Shown: positions 27,802 through 36,055 of the stretch, piece after piece
How the letters are laid out: every line of letters begins with the position of its first letter
How positions within the stretch are numbered: the first letter of the stretch is position 1
Assembly (NCBI RefSeq): GCF_029714285.1
Contig: NZ_CP121663.1
Location: 1,054,001 to 1,118,000, forward strand
DNA from: Rhizobium sp. CB3090
GTDB taxonomy: Bacteria > Pseudomonadota > Alphaproteobacteria > Rhizobiales > Rhizobiaceae
DNA length: 64,000 nucleotides
Direction of reading: 5' to 3'
Notes under the pieces: model-generated
What the model saw: only the letters and a program-made list of their open reading frames with translations
Database searches by the model: none
Told to the model about the DNA's origin: nothing
Translations under genes and position numbers: made by a program

Positions 27802-28445
27802 TGAAGGTAATCAGTCTGGCAGTGGTCGATGATCATCCGCTGTTCCGGGAAGGAGTCATTCGCAGCCTTGGCGAGATCGAGGGCTTTGCGATCGTTGGCG
27901 AAGGCAGCACGAAGGAAGATGCGATTCGCATAGCCGATGACGAGCGTCCGGACGTTTTGTTGTTGGATATCTCGATGCCTGGTGGAGGCCTGGACGCACT
28001 TTCGCTGATCCTCGAGCGGGTGCCCGATCAGAAGATCGTGATGCTGACAGTCTCCGAAGCCAGCGACGATGTGACGGCGGCTCTCAAGAACGGGGCGAAG
28101 GGTTATGTGCTGAAGGGCGTAGGCTCGAGAGCGCTGGCTGAGATCCTCCGCACGGTGGCCTCGGGAGAAAGCTATGTCGCCCCTACCCTTTCCGCTCGCC
28201 TGATTTCCGGCGACGGCGATGCCTCCTTGCGAAAAGCGGATCTTCTTCGCGACCTGACAGGCCGGGAAAGCGAGGTACTTCAGCTCGTTGCAGCCGGCTT
28301 GAGCAACAAGCACATCGGTCTGAAGCTCGATCTCCACGAAAAGACGGTAAAGCACCATATGACCCAGATTTTCACGAAACTGGGTGTTGCAAATCGAACG
28401 GAGGCTGCAATGGCCTTTCGCGATGCTCTCGACAACCGTGGTTAG
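27798..28445 (+). CDS. Response regulator, NarL/FixJ family
   Basis: The 215-residue protein has a receiver domain (LAVVDDHPLFREGVIRSL with the acidic pocket, phosphoacceptor Asp57 in DVLLLDISMPGG, Lys in NGAKGYVLKGVG). Its LuxR-type HTH is LTGRESEVLQLVAAGLSNKH, then LHEKTVKHHMTQIFTKLGVANRTEA. It is translationally coupled to the kinase gene and forms a complete two-component pair. Confidence 0.96.
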   Translation: MMKVISLAVVDDHPLFREGVIRSLGEIEGFAIVGEGSTKEDAIRIADDERPDVLLLDISMPGGGLDALSLILERVPDQKIVMLTVSEASDDVTAALKNGAKGYVLKGVGSRALAEILRTVASGESYVAPTLSARLISGDGDASLRKADLLRDLTGRESEVLQLVAAGLSNKHIGLKLDLHEKTVKHHMTQIFTKLGVANRTEAAMAFRDALDNRG

Positions 28446-28469
28446 GGCGTGCGTTTAGTTGAACGCGCA

Positions 28470-28646
28470 AAGGTCGCTCTGAATTTTTTGAATCCAGAGC
28501 ATCTTATCCGCTTGCAGGTGATCCCACCTGAAAGCGGATGCTAGAGCATGATGACTTTTCTTCGAATCGTCACCACACCCTATCTCTTTGATTTTGCATG
28601 ATCTTATCCAAAAACCGCTGCGCACTTTTTGGGATCATGCTCTAAT
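28470..28646. repeat. RIME-like mosaic of palindromes, copy 2
   Basis: Three nested inverted repeats are visible: GCTCTG/CAGAGC (28476-28500); ATCCGCTT-CAGGTG with CACCTG-AAGCGGAT (28506-28539); and AGAGCATGAT (28543-28552) with ATCATGCTCT (28634-28643). The right half resembles the copy at 2228-2350. This is the architecture of Rhizobium intergenic mosaic elements. Its end overlaps the stop codon of the following minus-strand gene, and it may also act as a terminator for the response-regulator transcript. Confidence 0.7.
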
Positions 28647-29112
28647 GGAGGAAGGACCGCAGCCTCTGCTGATCGGCCGTGGTCGCACTCCGATTGATGA
28701 TGGTGCGGCCTCGCGAGTCCTTCATGACATAACGTCCATTCGTTATTTCTTCACTCATGCCATCATCGTGGCGCACTGTCATCGACGCATCATTCGCATC
28801 GGCTGAGTCGTCCGTGTCGCTTTGCGTGGCGCTTTTTCCGTTGGCTTTGCCATTGCCGTTTCCACCGGCATTTCCATTGCTGCCGCCATTTCCGCTATTG
28901 CCTCCGCCATTGCCATTACCACCGCCGTTGCCGTTCCCCCCGCCGTTGCCATTGCCTCCGCCATTTCCATTACCTCCGCTTTTTGCATCGGCGGTTTGCG
29001 CGACAAGCCCGAAGGAATGTCCACGAATCTCGACGGTGTAAGGCGTTGCCACAATCACAAGCGTAAAAGAGGCCCCGAGAAGAACGGCGATCGACTTTCC
29101 GTGCAAAGACAT
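28642..29112 (-). CDS. Exported Gly/Asn-rich protein, second copy type
   Basis: The 156-residue protein has an N-terminal hydrophobic export signal (SIAVLLGASFTLVIVATPYT), a long GGNGNGGGNGN run (residues about 45-95) and a Thr/Asp/Ser stretch. Its short C-terminal domain reads EEITNGRYVMKDSRGRTIINRSA, then TADQQRLRSFLH. The low-complexity part resembles the protein at 25373-26071, but the C-termini differ. The stop codon lies inside the RIME-like repeat. It is convergent with the response-regulator gene. A structural or surface role is possible; no function is known to me. Confidence 0.72.
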   Translation of the reverse strand: MSLHGKSIAVLLGASFTLVIVATPYTVEIRGHSFGLVAQTADAKSGGNGNGGGNGNGGGNGNGGGNGNGGGNSGNGGSNGNAGGNGNGKANGKSATQSDTDDSADANDASMTVRHDDGMSEEITNGRYVMKDSRGRTIINRSATTADQQRLRSFLH

Positions 29113-29377
29113 GGCTTGCCTCCTGGACGCTCATAAATACAATCACTGCGCGGAAAGACTGTTCGGACACCGTATGAAGAACCGTTCGGTCTTGTCACCA
29201 AAACAACCTTTCCGCAACGATACCAGATCGTTTCTGAGGCACAGCCGTCAACCTTTGTCTAGCCAAAAACATCCAACCGGGACTTTTGCAATTTGGGGCT
29301 AAGACTTTGGTCCGGCTCATCGTCGGACAAAAGTCGCAAGGCGGAATCGACTGAAGCCTCAACCACAAAAAGCGCCA

Positions 29378-29653
29378 TTGAAAGAGCGCCCAACCTGCCC
29401 TTACTACTACCTGGAAATAGCCGGTGCATCGGACAGAGGCGCGAAGATAAACGTCTCTCGTCACGCCCGGCTGCAGATGGGGATGGGGGATTCTCTCGTA
29501 GATGCGCTCTACGGTTCACTTGTTTTGAACGCAGTCGCGGAAGCGACGCAGAGTGCGCGTGGCGCTCTCCAACGTGCCCGGACGAGCGCCGGCATGGAAA
29601 TTGCCGCCAGCTCTTCCGGTTCATTTCGAGCTGGCCTGATGCGAAAGGCATGA
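29378..29653 (+). CDS. Small protein of unknown function, coupled to next gene
   Basis: The frame encodes up to 91 residues from a TTG. Internal ATGs at 29477 and 29483 (MGMGDSLVDALYGSLVLNAV) are alternatives, and no start has a convincing ribosome-binding site. The best argument that it is real is its stop codon: TGA overlaps the ATG of the next gene as ATGA. The C-terminal half is predicted helical and Ala-rich. I do not recognise a family. Confidence 0.4.
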   Translation: MKERPTCPYYYLEIAGASDRGAKINVSRHARLQMGMGDSLVDALYGSLVLNAVAEATQSARGALQRARTSAGMEIAASSSGSFRAGLMRKA

Positions 29654-29655
29654 AA

Positions 29656-30045
29656 ATGAAAACGCAGTGGAAGATGTATCTGGATCAGACGACGCCACCC
29701 GGCGCCGTTGTCGATTTCTCAGCCGCGGCTTTCGTCCTTCAGGTGGCGATGAACCTCCGTATCTCCCTGAGCTTTGTCGAGGCGACCCCAGAGTGTCATT
29801 ATCTCGCCGAGCGCATCATGGCATCCGCCGAACTATATGGCCATGCGAGAGAGGCAGGTTCGACACTTGCATTTACCGATGCGGAGAAGGCACTGGCGGA
29901 GGCCGTGGCGCTTCTCGCCATCGAATTGCAGCATTGCCCTTCGGCATCGCACGCCGTCGACGCATCCCTGACCCCAATGCATCCCGCCGCAGCATCCCAG
30001 CCGACAACGATCGAGAGCAACCCTTTCGGACACGTATCCTTGTAG
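29656..30045 (+). CDS. Uncharacterised protein of about 130 residues
   Basis: Starting at 29656 (or two codons earlier at 29650, where ATGA overlaps the previous stop), the protein reads MKTQWKMYLDQTTPPG. A helical Ala/Leu-rich body follows (SAAAFVLQVAMNLRISLSFV, then YLAERIMASAELYGHAREAG and EKALAEAVALLAIELQHC). The tail is probably disordered. It has no signal peptide or membrane helix. AGG lies 7 bases before 29656. No family is recognised. Confidence 0.5.
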   Translation: MKTQWKMYLDQTTPPGAVVDFSAAAFVLQVAMNLRISLSFVEATPECHYLAERIMASAELYGHAREAGSTLAFTDAEKALAEAVALLAIELQHCPSASHAVDASLTPMHPAAASQPTTIESNPFGHVSL

Positions 30046-30245
30046 CTTCGATCGCAGTACGGCCCGAAGACCTGCACATGGTCTTACCTCGGCAACATCG
30101 AGCTGATGGATGGGATGTGCCCTGACCTTTATCGAGGGCTTCATCGGCTCGTTGCTGCTTTAGCCCGAAAGCCTCCACCATCCGAGTCATGTACAATAGC
30201 GAACGCGTTTTGAATGGCGCATCGTCTTTTCATCGCCTGCTCCGT

Positions 30246-30267
30246 CATTTATGACAGATTTACGACA
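30246..30267 (-). promoter_or_regulatory. Pho box (PhoB-binding direct repeats)
   Basis: CATTTATGACA and GATTTACGACA are two 11-base direct repeats. Read on the minus strand they give TGTCGTAAATC and TGTCATAAATG, matching the PhoB consensus of TGTCAT-type repeats with 11-base periodicity. The site lies 25 bases before the DUF47 start. In Sinorhizobium meliloti the equivalent orfA-pit operon is repressed by PhoB, which suits a site overlapping the promoter. Confidence 0.7.
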
Positions 30268-30291
30268 TTAAAGTGTTTTGGAGCGCTGCTA

Positions 30292-30930
30292 TTGAATTGG
30301 TTTCGTAGATTGATGCCGAGGGAAGATCGCTTTTTTGATCTTTTTGCCCGGCATTCCCGCACGATCGTCGGCGCGGCAGAAGCTCTGAACGAGTTGCTTT
30401 CGGGCAAGGATACCGAGCGGCATTGTCAGCGAATCGTTGAGCTCGAAAACGAGGCGGATGATATCACCCGCGAGGTCCTGCTTGCGATTCGGCGCAGCTT
30501 CATCACGCCCTTCGACCGCGGCGACATCAAGGATCTGATCATGTCGATGGACGATGCGATCGACATGATGCACAAGACGGTCAAGACAATTCGGTTGTTC
30601 GAACAAACCAGTTTTGATCCAGGCATGCAAGAGATGGGCGGCGTGATCGTTCAGGCCGCCAAGCTGGTGGCCGAGGCAGTTCCGCTCCTCAATCGGATAG
30701 GGGCCAACTCTTCCCGTCTGAGTGCGCTCACGGAGGAGGTCGTCAAGGTCGAAGGTCGTTCCGATGAATTGCACGAACAAGGGCTGAAGGATCTCTTTCG
30801 CCGACATGGCGGGACGAACCCGATGGCCTACATCATCGGCAGCGAGATTTATGGCGAGCTGGAGAAGGTCGTCGACCGCTTCGAGGACGTGGCCAACGAA
30901 ATCAGTGGCATCGTGATCGAGAACGTCTGA
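30292..30930 (+). CDS. DUF47 family PhoU-like protein (Pit accessory, OrfA/Pap)
   Basis: The 212-residue all-helical protein matches DUF47: FRRLMPREDRFFDLFARHS, LENEADDITREVLLAIRRSF, TPFDRGDIKDLIMSMDDAID and EIYGELEKVVDRFEDVANEI. I take the TTG at 30292 as start because GGAG lies 8 bases upstream and the protein then begins NWFRRLMPRED as in homologues. Its stop overlaps the pit start by one base. The family modulates Pit-type phosphate transporters. Confidence 0.93.
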   Translation: MNWFRRLMPREDRFFDLFARHSRTIVGAAEALNELLSGKDTERHCQRIVELENEADDITREVLLAIRRSFITPFDRGDIKDLIMSMDDAIDMMHKTVKTIRLFEQTSFDPGMQEMGGVIVQAAKLVAEAVPLLNRIGANSSRLSALTEEVVKVEGRSDELHEQGLKDLFRRHGGTNPMAYIIGSEIYGELEKVVDRFEDVANEISGIVIENV

Positions 30931-31934
30931 TGGAGGCTACCCTCGCGCTTCCGCTGCTGGCCGGTCTCATCGCCGTGGCATTGTTTTTCGACTTTCTGAA
31001 TGGCTTGCACGATGCCGCCAATTCGATCGCTACCATTGTGTCGACCCGGGTCTTGCGGCCTCAATACGCGGTGTTGTGGGCCGCATTCTTCAATTTCATC
31101 GCCTTTCTATTCTTCGGGCTACACGTCGCCGAAACTCTCGGCACCGGTATAATCGATCCAGGCATCGTTACGCCGCAGGTCATCTTTGCTGCCCTGGTGG
31201 GCGCGATCGTCTGGAATATCGTGACCTGGATCTTCGGCATTCCGTCAAGCTCCTCGCACGCGCTGGTCGGCGGTCTCGTCGGCGCCGGATTGGCCAAGAC
31301 AGGCGTAAGTTCCATCGTCTGGTCAGGCCTGCTGAAGACGGCCGGCGCCATCGTTATGTCGCCACTGTTGGGCTTCCTGCTCGCACTTTTCCTCGTTCTT
31401 TGCGTGACATGGATATTCGTTCGCCAGACACCCTTCGCTGTCGACAGCGTTTTCCGCGTGCTGCAGTTCGTCTCCGCCTCCCTCTATTCCCTCGGGCACG
31501 GCGGTAACGATGCGCAGAAAACGATGGGGATCATCGCAGTTCTGCTCTACTCCCAGGGCCATACCGGAGCGCAATTCCATGTACCTCTCTGGGTCGTCTT
31601 GTCCTGCCAATCCGCAATGGCGCTCGGCACGCTCCTCGGCGGTTGGCGGATCGTGCACACGATGGGTTCGAAGATCACCAGGCTCAATCCAATGCAGGGC
31701 TTCTGCGCCGAGACGGGCGGTGCGCTGACCTTGTTTGCCGCGACATGGCTCGGCATTCCCGTCTCCACCACCCATACGATCACGGGTGCAATCATCGGCG
31801 TCGGCGCCGCACGGCGCGTCTCGGCGGTGCGATGGGGATTGGCAGGCAACATCGTCGTCGCATGGGTCATAACCCTGCCCGCCGCAGCCTTCATCTCAGC
31901 TCTGACCTATTGGACCACCAACTGGGTGGGGTAG
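30930..31934 (+). CDS. pit: Inorganic phosphate transporter, PiT family
   Basis: The 334-residue membrane protein holds the two inverted PiT signatures: DFLNGLHDAANSIATIVSTR near the N-terminus and GHGGNDAQKTMGIIAVLLYS in the middle. IFGIPSSSSHALVGGLVGAG and LGIPVSTTHTITGAIIGVGA are the matching repeat pair. It imports metal-phosphate by proton symport at low affinity. It is translationally coupled to the DUF47 gene and behind the same Pho box. Confidence 0.96.
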   Translation: MEATLALPLLAGLIAVALFFDFLNGLHDAANSIATIVSTRVLRPQYAVLWAAFFNFIAFLFFGLHVAETLGTGIIDPGIVTPQVIFAALVGAIVWNIVTWIFGIPSSSSHALVGGLVGAGLAKTGVSSIVWSGLLKTAGAIVMSPLLGFLLALFLVLCVTWIFVRQTPFAVDSVFRVLQFVSASLYSLGHGGNDAQKTMGIIAVLLYSQGHTGAQFHVPLWVVLSCQSAMALGTLLGGWRIVHTMGSKITRLNPMQGFCAETGGALTLFAATWLGIPVSTTHTITGAIIGVGAARRVSAVRWGLAGNIVVAWVITLPAAAFISALTYWTTNWVG

Positions 31935-32002
31935 GAACCGAGTGCGCCAGAACCGCGTCTTCCGGCTCTACCATCTCGGCAAGGCTAATCGCTCCGGCAA
32001 TG

Positions 32003-32458
32003 CTACTCGATAATGCGCGCTCTCAATTCCTTGGATGGCATAAGGCAGGTCTCGTATCTTCCGAAAATGCGGTATCTGTTTTTGGCGATCAGATCATATG
32101 CCGCATTAGCAATCCGCCGCGGCATCAGGTTCACCACCGCAAGCAGGCTCCAAGGAAAGCCGAGACACCGCATGGCGGTGGCAAACGCATCCATTTTCGT
32201 GTGCAGGATGCCGTCCACGATCACCAGATTGGTCGAAAAGTCCGTCGTACAGAGGCCATAGTGCCGATAAAGCGCCTGTCCAAGCGGAGACTGCGCGGCC
32301 GTGAACAGGAAACGGCCGGAAGGGTCGTGGGCGAAGACAAAACGGATGAATGAGGAGCAGAAAATGCACTCGTGGTCCAAAACGATAAGACCCTTGTCAT
32401 GATCGTGAGACGGCACGTTCGGGTCATTTCTGAAACTGTATGAAGCAAGTTCGGTCAT
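32003..32458 (-). CDS. DCC1-like thiol-disulfide oxidoreductase family protein (DUF393)
   Basis: The 151-residue protein has the DUF393 hallmark near the N-terminus, LIVLDHECIFCSSFIRFV, with a Cys-x-x-Cys redox pair, and a later VNLMPRRIANAAYDLIAKNR segment. Three starts are possible: 32458, 32467 or a GTG at 32533. The one used gives GGAG 12 bases upstream. It follows the DoxX-like gene of the bufferin operon, so a redox role in Cys-containing metallophore handling is plausible. Confidence 0.82.
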   Translation of the reverse strand: MTELASYSFRNDPNVPSHDHDKGLIVLDHECIFCSSFIRFVFAHDPSGRFLFTAAQSPLGQALYRHYGLCTTDFSTNLVIVDGILHTKMDAFATAMRCLGFPWSLLAVVNLMPRRIANAAYDLIAKNRYRIFGRYETCLMPSKELRARIIE

Positions 32459-32559
32459 TGGCAGCATATCTCCGAAGCGGAGTGAATGTCGCGATACGTT
32501 TTGCGTCAAGCGAAAGTTGGAGCCGTCAGGCACACGTCATTTCGGCGAGAGCCAGCAAC

Positions 32560-33114
32560 TCACGCCCTGCGGCCACTTTCTGCAGACGAGGTCGTCCGTA
32601 ACTGTGCCTCCAACCCCAAAAACCGTCGGAGGAGATAGTCCAAGGACAAACGTCCAGGCCCCCAGGCCATGATACCGAGCGCCATCGCCGCCCAGGTGAT
32701 ATGAACGGGCCATCCATCGGGAACGGTCAGCTCCACGACAGCGGTCATGACGAGAAGACCGGTCGCGGCAAAGCGCGTGGCAAGGCCGAGCACCAGAAGC
32801 ATCGAAAATACGACCTCCCCTGAACCCGACAGAAATGCCATCACCGCTGGCGCGGGAAAGGGATATGGCCCACCCGGAAGATGCAACATGAATTCGCTCG
32901 TGAAGAGCTCGACCGCCGTATCGCTCAACTGCAGGAATCCATCCCATTTGAGGATGCCGGAACGCCAAAATGGCACGGCCAAGCCGACACGAAGGACGAG
33001 TTGCACGAGGGATGGCTGAGCAATCATCTGCACCAGCCGGCTTGCCTTTTCGACCAATGCAACAATGGTTGCGAACGGCTTATGGACAGCCGCCGTGTCA
33101 AGCGTTTTCGACAT
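32560..33114 (-). CDS. DoxX family membrane protein of the bufferin operon
   Basis: The 184-residue, four-helix protein contains LVLRVGLAVPFWRSGILKWDGF, the DoxX signature, then MAFLSGSGEVVFSMLLVLGLATR and ALGIMAWGPGRLSLDYLLRR. The ATG at 33114, behind GGAGAATTCC, is used rather than one five codons upstream. It overlaps the DUF2063 gene by 17 bases. DoxX-like proteins are regular partners of MNIO/DUF2063 pairs, with a probable respiratory-chain or membrane-redox role. Confidence 0.92.
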   Translation of the reverse strand: MSKTLDTAAVHKPFATIVALVEKASRLVQMIAQPSLVQLVLRVGLAVPFWRSGILKWDGFLQLSDTAVELFTSEFMLHLPGGPYPFPAPAVMAFLSGSGEVVFSMLLVLGLATRFAATGLLVMTAVVELTVPDGWPVHITWAAMALGIMAWGPGRLSLDYLLRRFLGLEAQLRTTSSAESGRRA

Positions 33115-33913
33115 TGGAATTCTCCACATAAATCTCAGTAAAGGCCCCGGCTTCGATCATCTCCGTGACCATGCCGGCAAGATCGAAGGCAGGATTGACG
33201 TTCAGCGCCGCTGCCGCTGCCGCCCCGAGGGCGCCGCCATCGGCAAGGCAGAGGAGGAATGCCGCGCCGCCCGGCTGCAGCAGGCGGACCACGACCTCAA
33301 GCTCCGGCCGCGTGATCAACGCATCCTCGGGAACGATATGCTCGATGCGTCGCACTGGCTCGGAGCCCCGGTTGGCGGCGAATATCGTCACGGCCGGGAA
33401 CTCGGAGGAGAGAATTCTTGTGGCCGGATGGACGCGAAATCGAAGTGCGGGCAACTCCTCCGGCGCAACGCGCGCGAGATCATCCGCCGAGATGACCGGG
33501 CAATCGGCAGCATGGTAGGCGTCCAACCAGGCGCGCTCCAGGCGCGCGACATCGCCCAGCCAAGGCATCGACTGTGCATATTCGTAGGCATCGACAAAAG
33601 CGGGGAAGTCGCGGCCATATTCGAACAGAAGTGGCGAAGTTGGCGGCTTCTCGCGAATGTGGAAACGCGCCATCGCACGAAAGAAATCCGATCCCGTTAT
33701 GCGCTGGGTCGCGGGAAAAATCGCAATCAGCGCCTCGATCAGACTCACGGTGACGTTGTTGCGGTAGACGTTATAGCGCTTGTCGGCGGCTTTCCCATGC
33801 GGGCCGACCACCGAAGCAGGCGTTTGCTGTTCAGGATCCAACAGCGGCTTGGAAAAGGCCGAAGCGAAGGACGGATGGCCGTGCCGGATGGATAGGACTT
33901 CAGCGGACCGCAT
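33098..33913 (-). CDS. bufC: DUF2063 family MNIO partner protein (BufC/MbnC-like)
   Basis: The 271-residue protein begins with the DUF2063 helical region ([26 protein letters not shown], then [20 protein letters not shown]) and contains [35 protein letters not shown]. The C-terminal winged-helix-like part is less conserved. In known systems it binds the precursor peptide leader and the MNIO enzyme. It overlaps the MNIO gene by 14 bases and the DoxX gene by 17, showing tight translational coupling. Confidence 0.92.
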   Translation of the reverse strand: MRSAEVLSIRHGHPSFASAFSKPLLDPEQQTPASVVGPHGKAADKRYNVYRNNVTVSLIEALIAIFPATQRITGSDFFRAMARFHIREKPPTSPLLFEYGRDFPAFVDAYEYAQSMPWLGDVARLERAWLDAYHAADCPVISADDLARVAPEELPALRFRVHPATRILSSEFPAVTIFAANRGSEPVRRIEHIVPEDALITRPELEVVVRLLQPGGAAFLLCLADGGALGAAAAAALNVNPAFDLAGMVTEMIEAGAFTEIYVENSNVENA

Positions 33914-34826
33914 GGGATTTTCCTGAACTCAGGGATTGCTGATCGAGGATCGCCTGCGCCGCAATCGCTTCGGCACGCAAGACCGGCCAATCGGGGATTT
34001 TGCTGTCCCATTCCACCAGCGAGGGAATTGGCCCGCATCGATCGATGACGATCTCGTAGAGACGCCAGACCGCGTCCGCGACAGGTCCGTCGTGACTGTC
34101 GATCAGCAGCAGCTCGCCTTCGTCATCCGTCTGCTCCGCGTGGCCCGCGAGGTGGATTTCGCCGACTTTCGGCAAGGGAAAATCGGCAAGATAGTCCAGG
34201 GCCGAATAGCCGTGGTTGGTGGCCGAAACAAAGACGTTGTTGACGTCTAGCAAAAGCCCGCAACCGGTCCGCCTTGCAATCTCGCCGATAAAATCCGTTT
34301 CGCTCATCGAAGATTCGGAAAACAGCACGTAGGTCGATGGGTTTTCCAGCAGAATGGGGCGTCCGATCACCGTCTGCATTTCGTCAATGTGATCGCAGAC
34401 ATGCGTGAGCGTAGCGCTTGTGTAAGGCAAGGGCAGCAGATCGTTCAGATAGGCGTTTTCATGGGTCGACCATGCTAGGTGTTCGGACACGAGGGCGGGC
34501 TCATATCTGATCACCAGCTCGCGAAACCGCCGGAGATGATCCTTGTTCAGCGGCTGCGGACCACCGAGCGACATGCAGACACCATGAAGCGAGATCGGGT
34601 GCTCCCGGCGGACAAGTTCGAGCGCGTGATGAGGAGGGCCACCGGCACCCATATAGTTCTCGGCATGGATTTCGAAAAAGCCTTGCGGTCCTTTTTCGGC
34701 AAGAATGGCGGACAGATGTTCCGGCTTGAAGCTCGTCCCGGCCAAGCCGTGAACGGGATAGGAGGGAAAGCGGAGATTGGCACCCGCTTCGACGACAGGA
34801 GCGACGGTTCGATTGTGGGCGTTCAT
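33900..34826 (-). CDS. bufB: MNIO (DUF692) multinuclear iron oxidative enzyme (BufB)
   Basis: The 308-residue TIM-barrel protein carries the DUF692 metal-ligand motifs: [66 protein letters not shown] and [13 protein letters not shown] enzymes modify Cys residues of ribosomal peptides, in bufferins to thiooxazoles. It is encoded directly after the DUF2282 precursor gene and before the partner protein. Confidence 0.95.
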   Translation of the reverse strand: MNAHNRTVAPVVEAGANLRFPSYPVHGLAGTSFKPEHLSAILAEKGPQGFFEIHAENYMGAGGPPHHALELVRREHPISLHGVCMSLGGPQPLNKDHLRRFRELVIRYEPALVSEHLAWSTHENAYLNDLLPLPYTSATLTHVCDHIDEMQTVIGRPILLENPSTYVLFSESSMSETDFIGEIARRTGCGLLLDVNNVFVSATNHGYSALDYLADFPLPKVGEIHLAGHAEQTDDEGELLLIDSHDGPVADAVWRLYEIVIDRCGPIPSLVEWDSKIPDWPVLRAEAIAAQAILDQQSLSSGKSHAVR

Positions 34827-34859
34827 CGTCTCTTCTCCGCTTTCCGATAGATGTTTCGA

Positions 34860-35174
34860 TCAGAGATCGCGCTTGAGCGGCATCAGCGAACCGTGGCGGC
34901 CGCCGGGAATGTCGAGTGAGGCGCAGGTGCCGCCCTGAACAAACTTCCACGAGTTGCCCTGGAAATCGACGGTCGAGGTGCCTTGGCAGGTGGTTCCCGG
35001 GCCGGCGGCACAATCGTTTTGGCCCTTCAGAGCAACACCGTAGCACTTCTCCTTGTGAGCGGCGATGGCAGCACTGGCTTCAGCCTTCGTCAGCGGTGCG
35101 GCGGCGGCCATGGACGCAAGCGCCGTGGTAACCGCACCGGCGAGCAGAACAGAACTCACAGTAGCTTTCAACAT
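34860..35174 (-). CDS. bufA1: Bufferin-type metallophore precursor (DUF2282, BufA1 family)
   Basis: The 104-residue precursor has a Sec-type signal ([20 protein letters not shown]) and the DUF2282 core with four Cys: [17 protein letters not shown] (C44, C55), TTCQGTS (C63) and GGTCASLD (C84). The core ends [11 protein letters not shown]. In characterised bufferins the MNIO converts two of the Cys to thiooxazoles that bind copper in the periplasm. It is the first gene of the minus-strand operon bufA1-bufB-bufC-doxX-DUF393. Confidence 0.93.
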   Translation of the reverse strand: MLKATVSSVLLAGAVTTALASMAAAAPLTKAEASAAIAAHKEKCYGVALKGQNDCAAGPGTTCQGTSTVDFQGNSWKFVQGGTCASLDIPGGRHGSLMPLKRDL

Positions 35175-35351
35175 GAACTATCTCCATTTGGGTTCGTTGA
35201 CGCCCCTGTCTTTGGGGCACGTCAGGTATTCGTTCGGGAAGGGAGATTCGTTACAGCCGAGATCGTCACGAACGCGTGATTGGATTCATTGCCCCGAATT
35301 TTTGCCAGTGCGTCATTGCCAAACTGGAGAGGGAGAGCGAAGACTAGCCGT

Positions 35352-36017
35352 ATGGCAATCGCAAATGGCAGGTTTCTTCTTCAAGGTCCGGAAAGCGCCG
35401 AGATCACCATTCTCCTCGCGCATGGCGCGGGCGCACCGATGGATTCCGCTTCGATGAACGCTGCCGCTGGGGTCTTGGCCGAACGCAATTTTCGTGTTGC
35501 TCGTTTTGAATTCGCTTACATGGCCGGCCGGCGCAGTTCCGGCTTGCGAAAACCTGCGCCCAAGGCGGAAACGCTGAAGGGCGAATATCTGGCGGCAGTC
35601 GCCGAGCTCAATGCCGCCGGCGCGCTCGTAATCGGTGGCAAATCGATGGGCGGCCGGGTGGCGAGCATGATTGCCGATGACCTATACGCAGCCGGCAAGA
35701 TCGCCGGATTGCTCTGCCTGGGCTACCCCTTTCATCCACCGGAAAAACCCGAAAATCTGCGCACAGCGCACCTCGCCGAATTGAAGACTCCGACCTTGAT
35801 CTGTCAGGGCACGCGAGATCCATTCGGCATGCGGGAGGAAGTGGCCCACTATGCACTGTCGGACGCCATCGAAATAGTTTGGCTCGAAGATGGCGATCAT
35901 GACCTGAAACCGCGCAAGGCAATTTCGGGCCTGACGGCCGCCGACCACCTTAGGACGATGGCTGAGACGGTGCGAGCATGGAGTGCCCGCCTGGGAGATC
36001 GGCGAGCGGCCGGCTGA
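35352..36017 (+). CDS. Alpha/beta hydrolase (KANL3/Tex30-like)
   Basis: The 221-residue protein contains LLAHGAGAPMDSASMNAAAG, the nucleophile elbow GGKSMGGRVASMIAD (Ser of GKSMGG), PTLICQGTRDPFG with the acidic residue and EDGDHDLKPRKA with the catalytic His. This is the small KANL3/Tex30 hydrolase group of unknown substrate. It is divergent from the bufferin operon, with 177 bases between. It probably shares no function with it. Confidence 0.88.
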   Translation: MAIANGRFLLQGPESAEITILLAHGAGAPMDSASMNAAAGVLAERNFRVARFEFAYMAGRRSSGLRKPAPKAETLKGEYLAAVAELNAAGALVIGGKSMGGRVASMIADDLYAAGKIAGLLCLGYPFHPPEKPENLRTAHLAELKTPTLICQGTRDPFGMREEVAHYALSDAIEIVWLEDGDHDLKPRKAISGLTAADHLRTMAETVRAWSARLGDRRAAG

Positions 36018-36055
36018 GCCTCTACAGCGCCGGCTGCGCCTTCACGATAAGCGGG

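Noticed and set aside
28850..28985. Regular repeats of GCCGTTGCC-type units that could look like a CRISPR or satellite
   Set aside because: They are codon repeats inside the reading frame for the Gly/Asn-rich exported proteins (also at 25905-25975), with no spacer structure.
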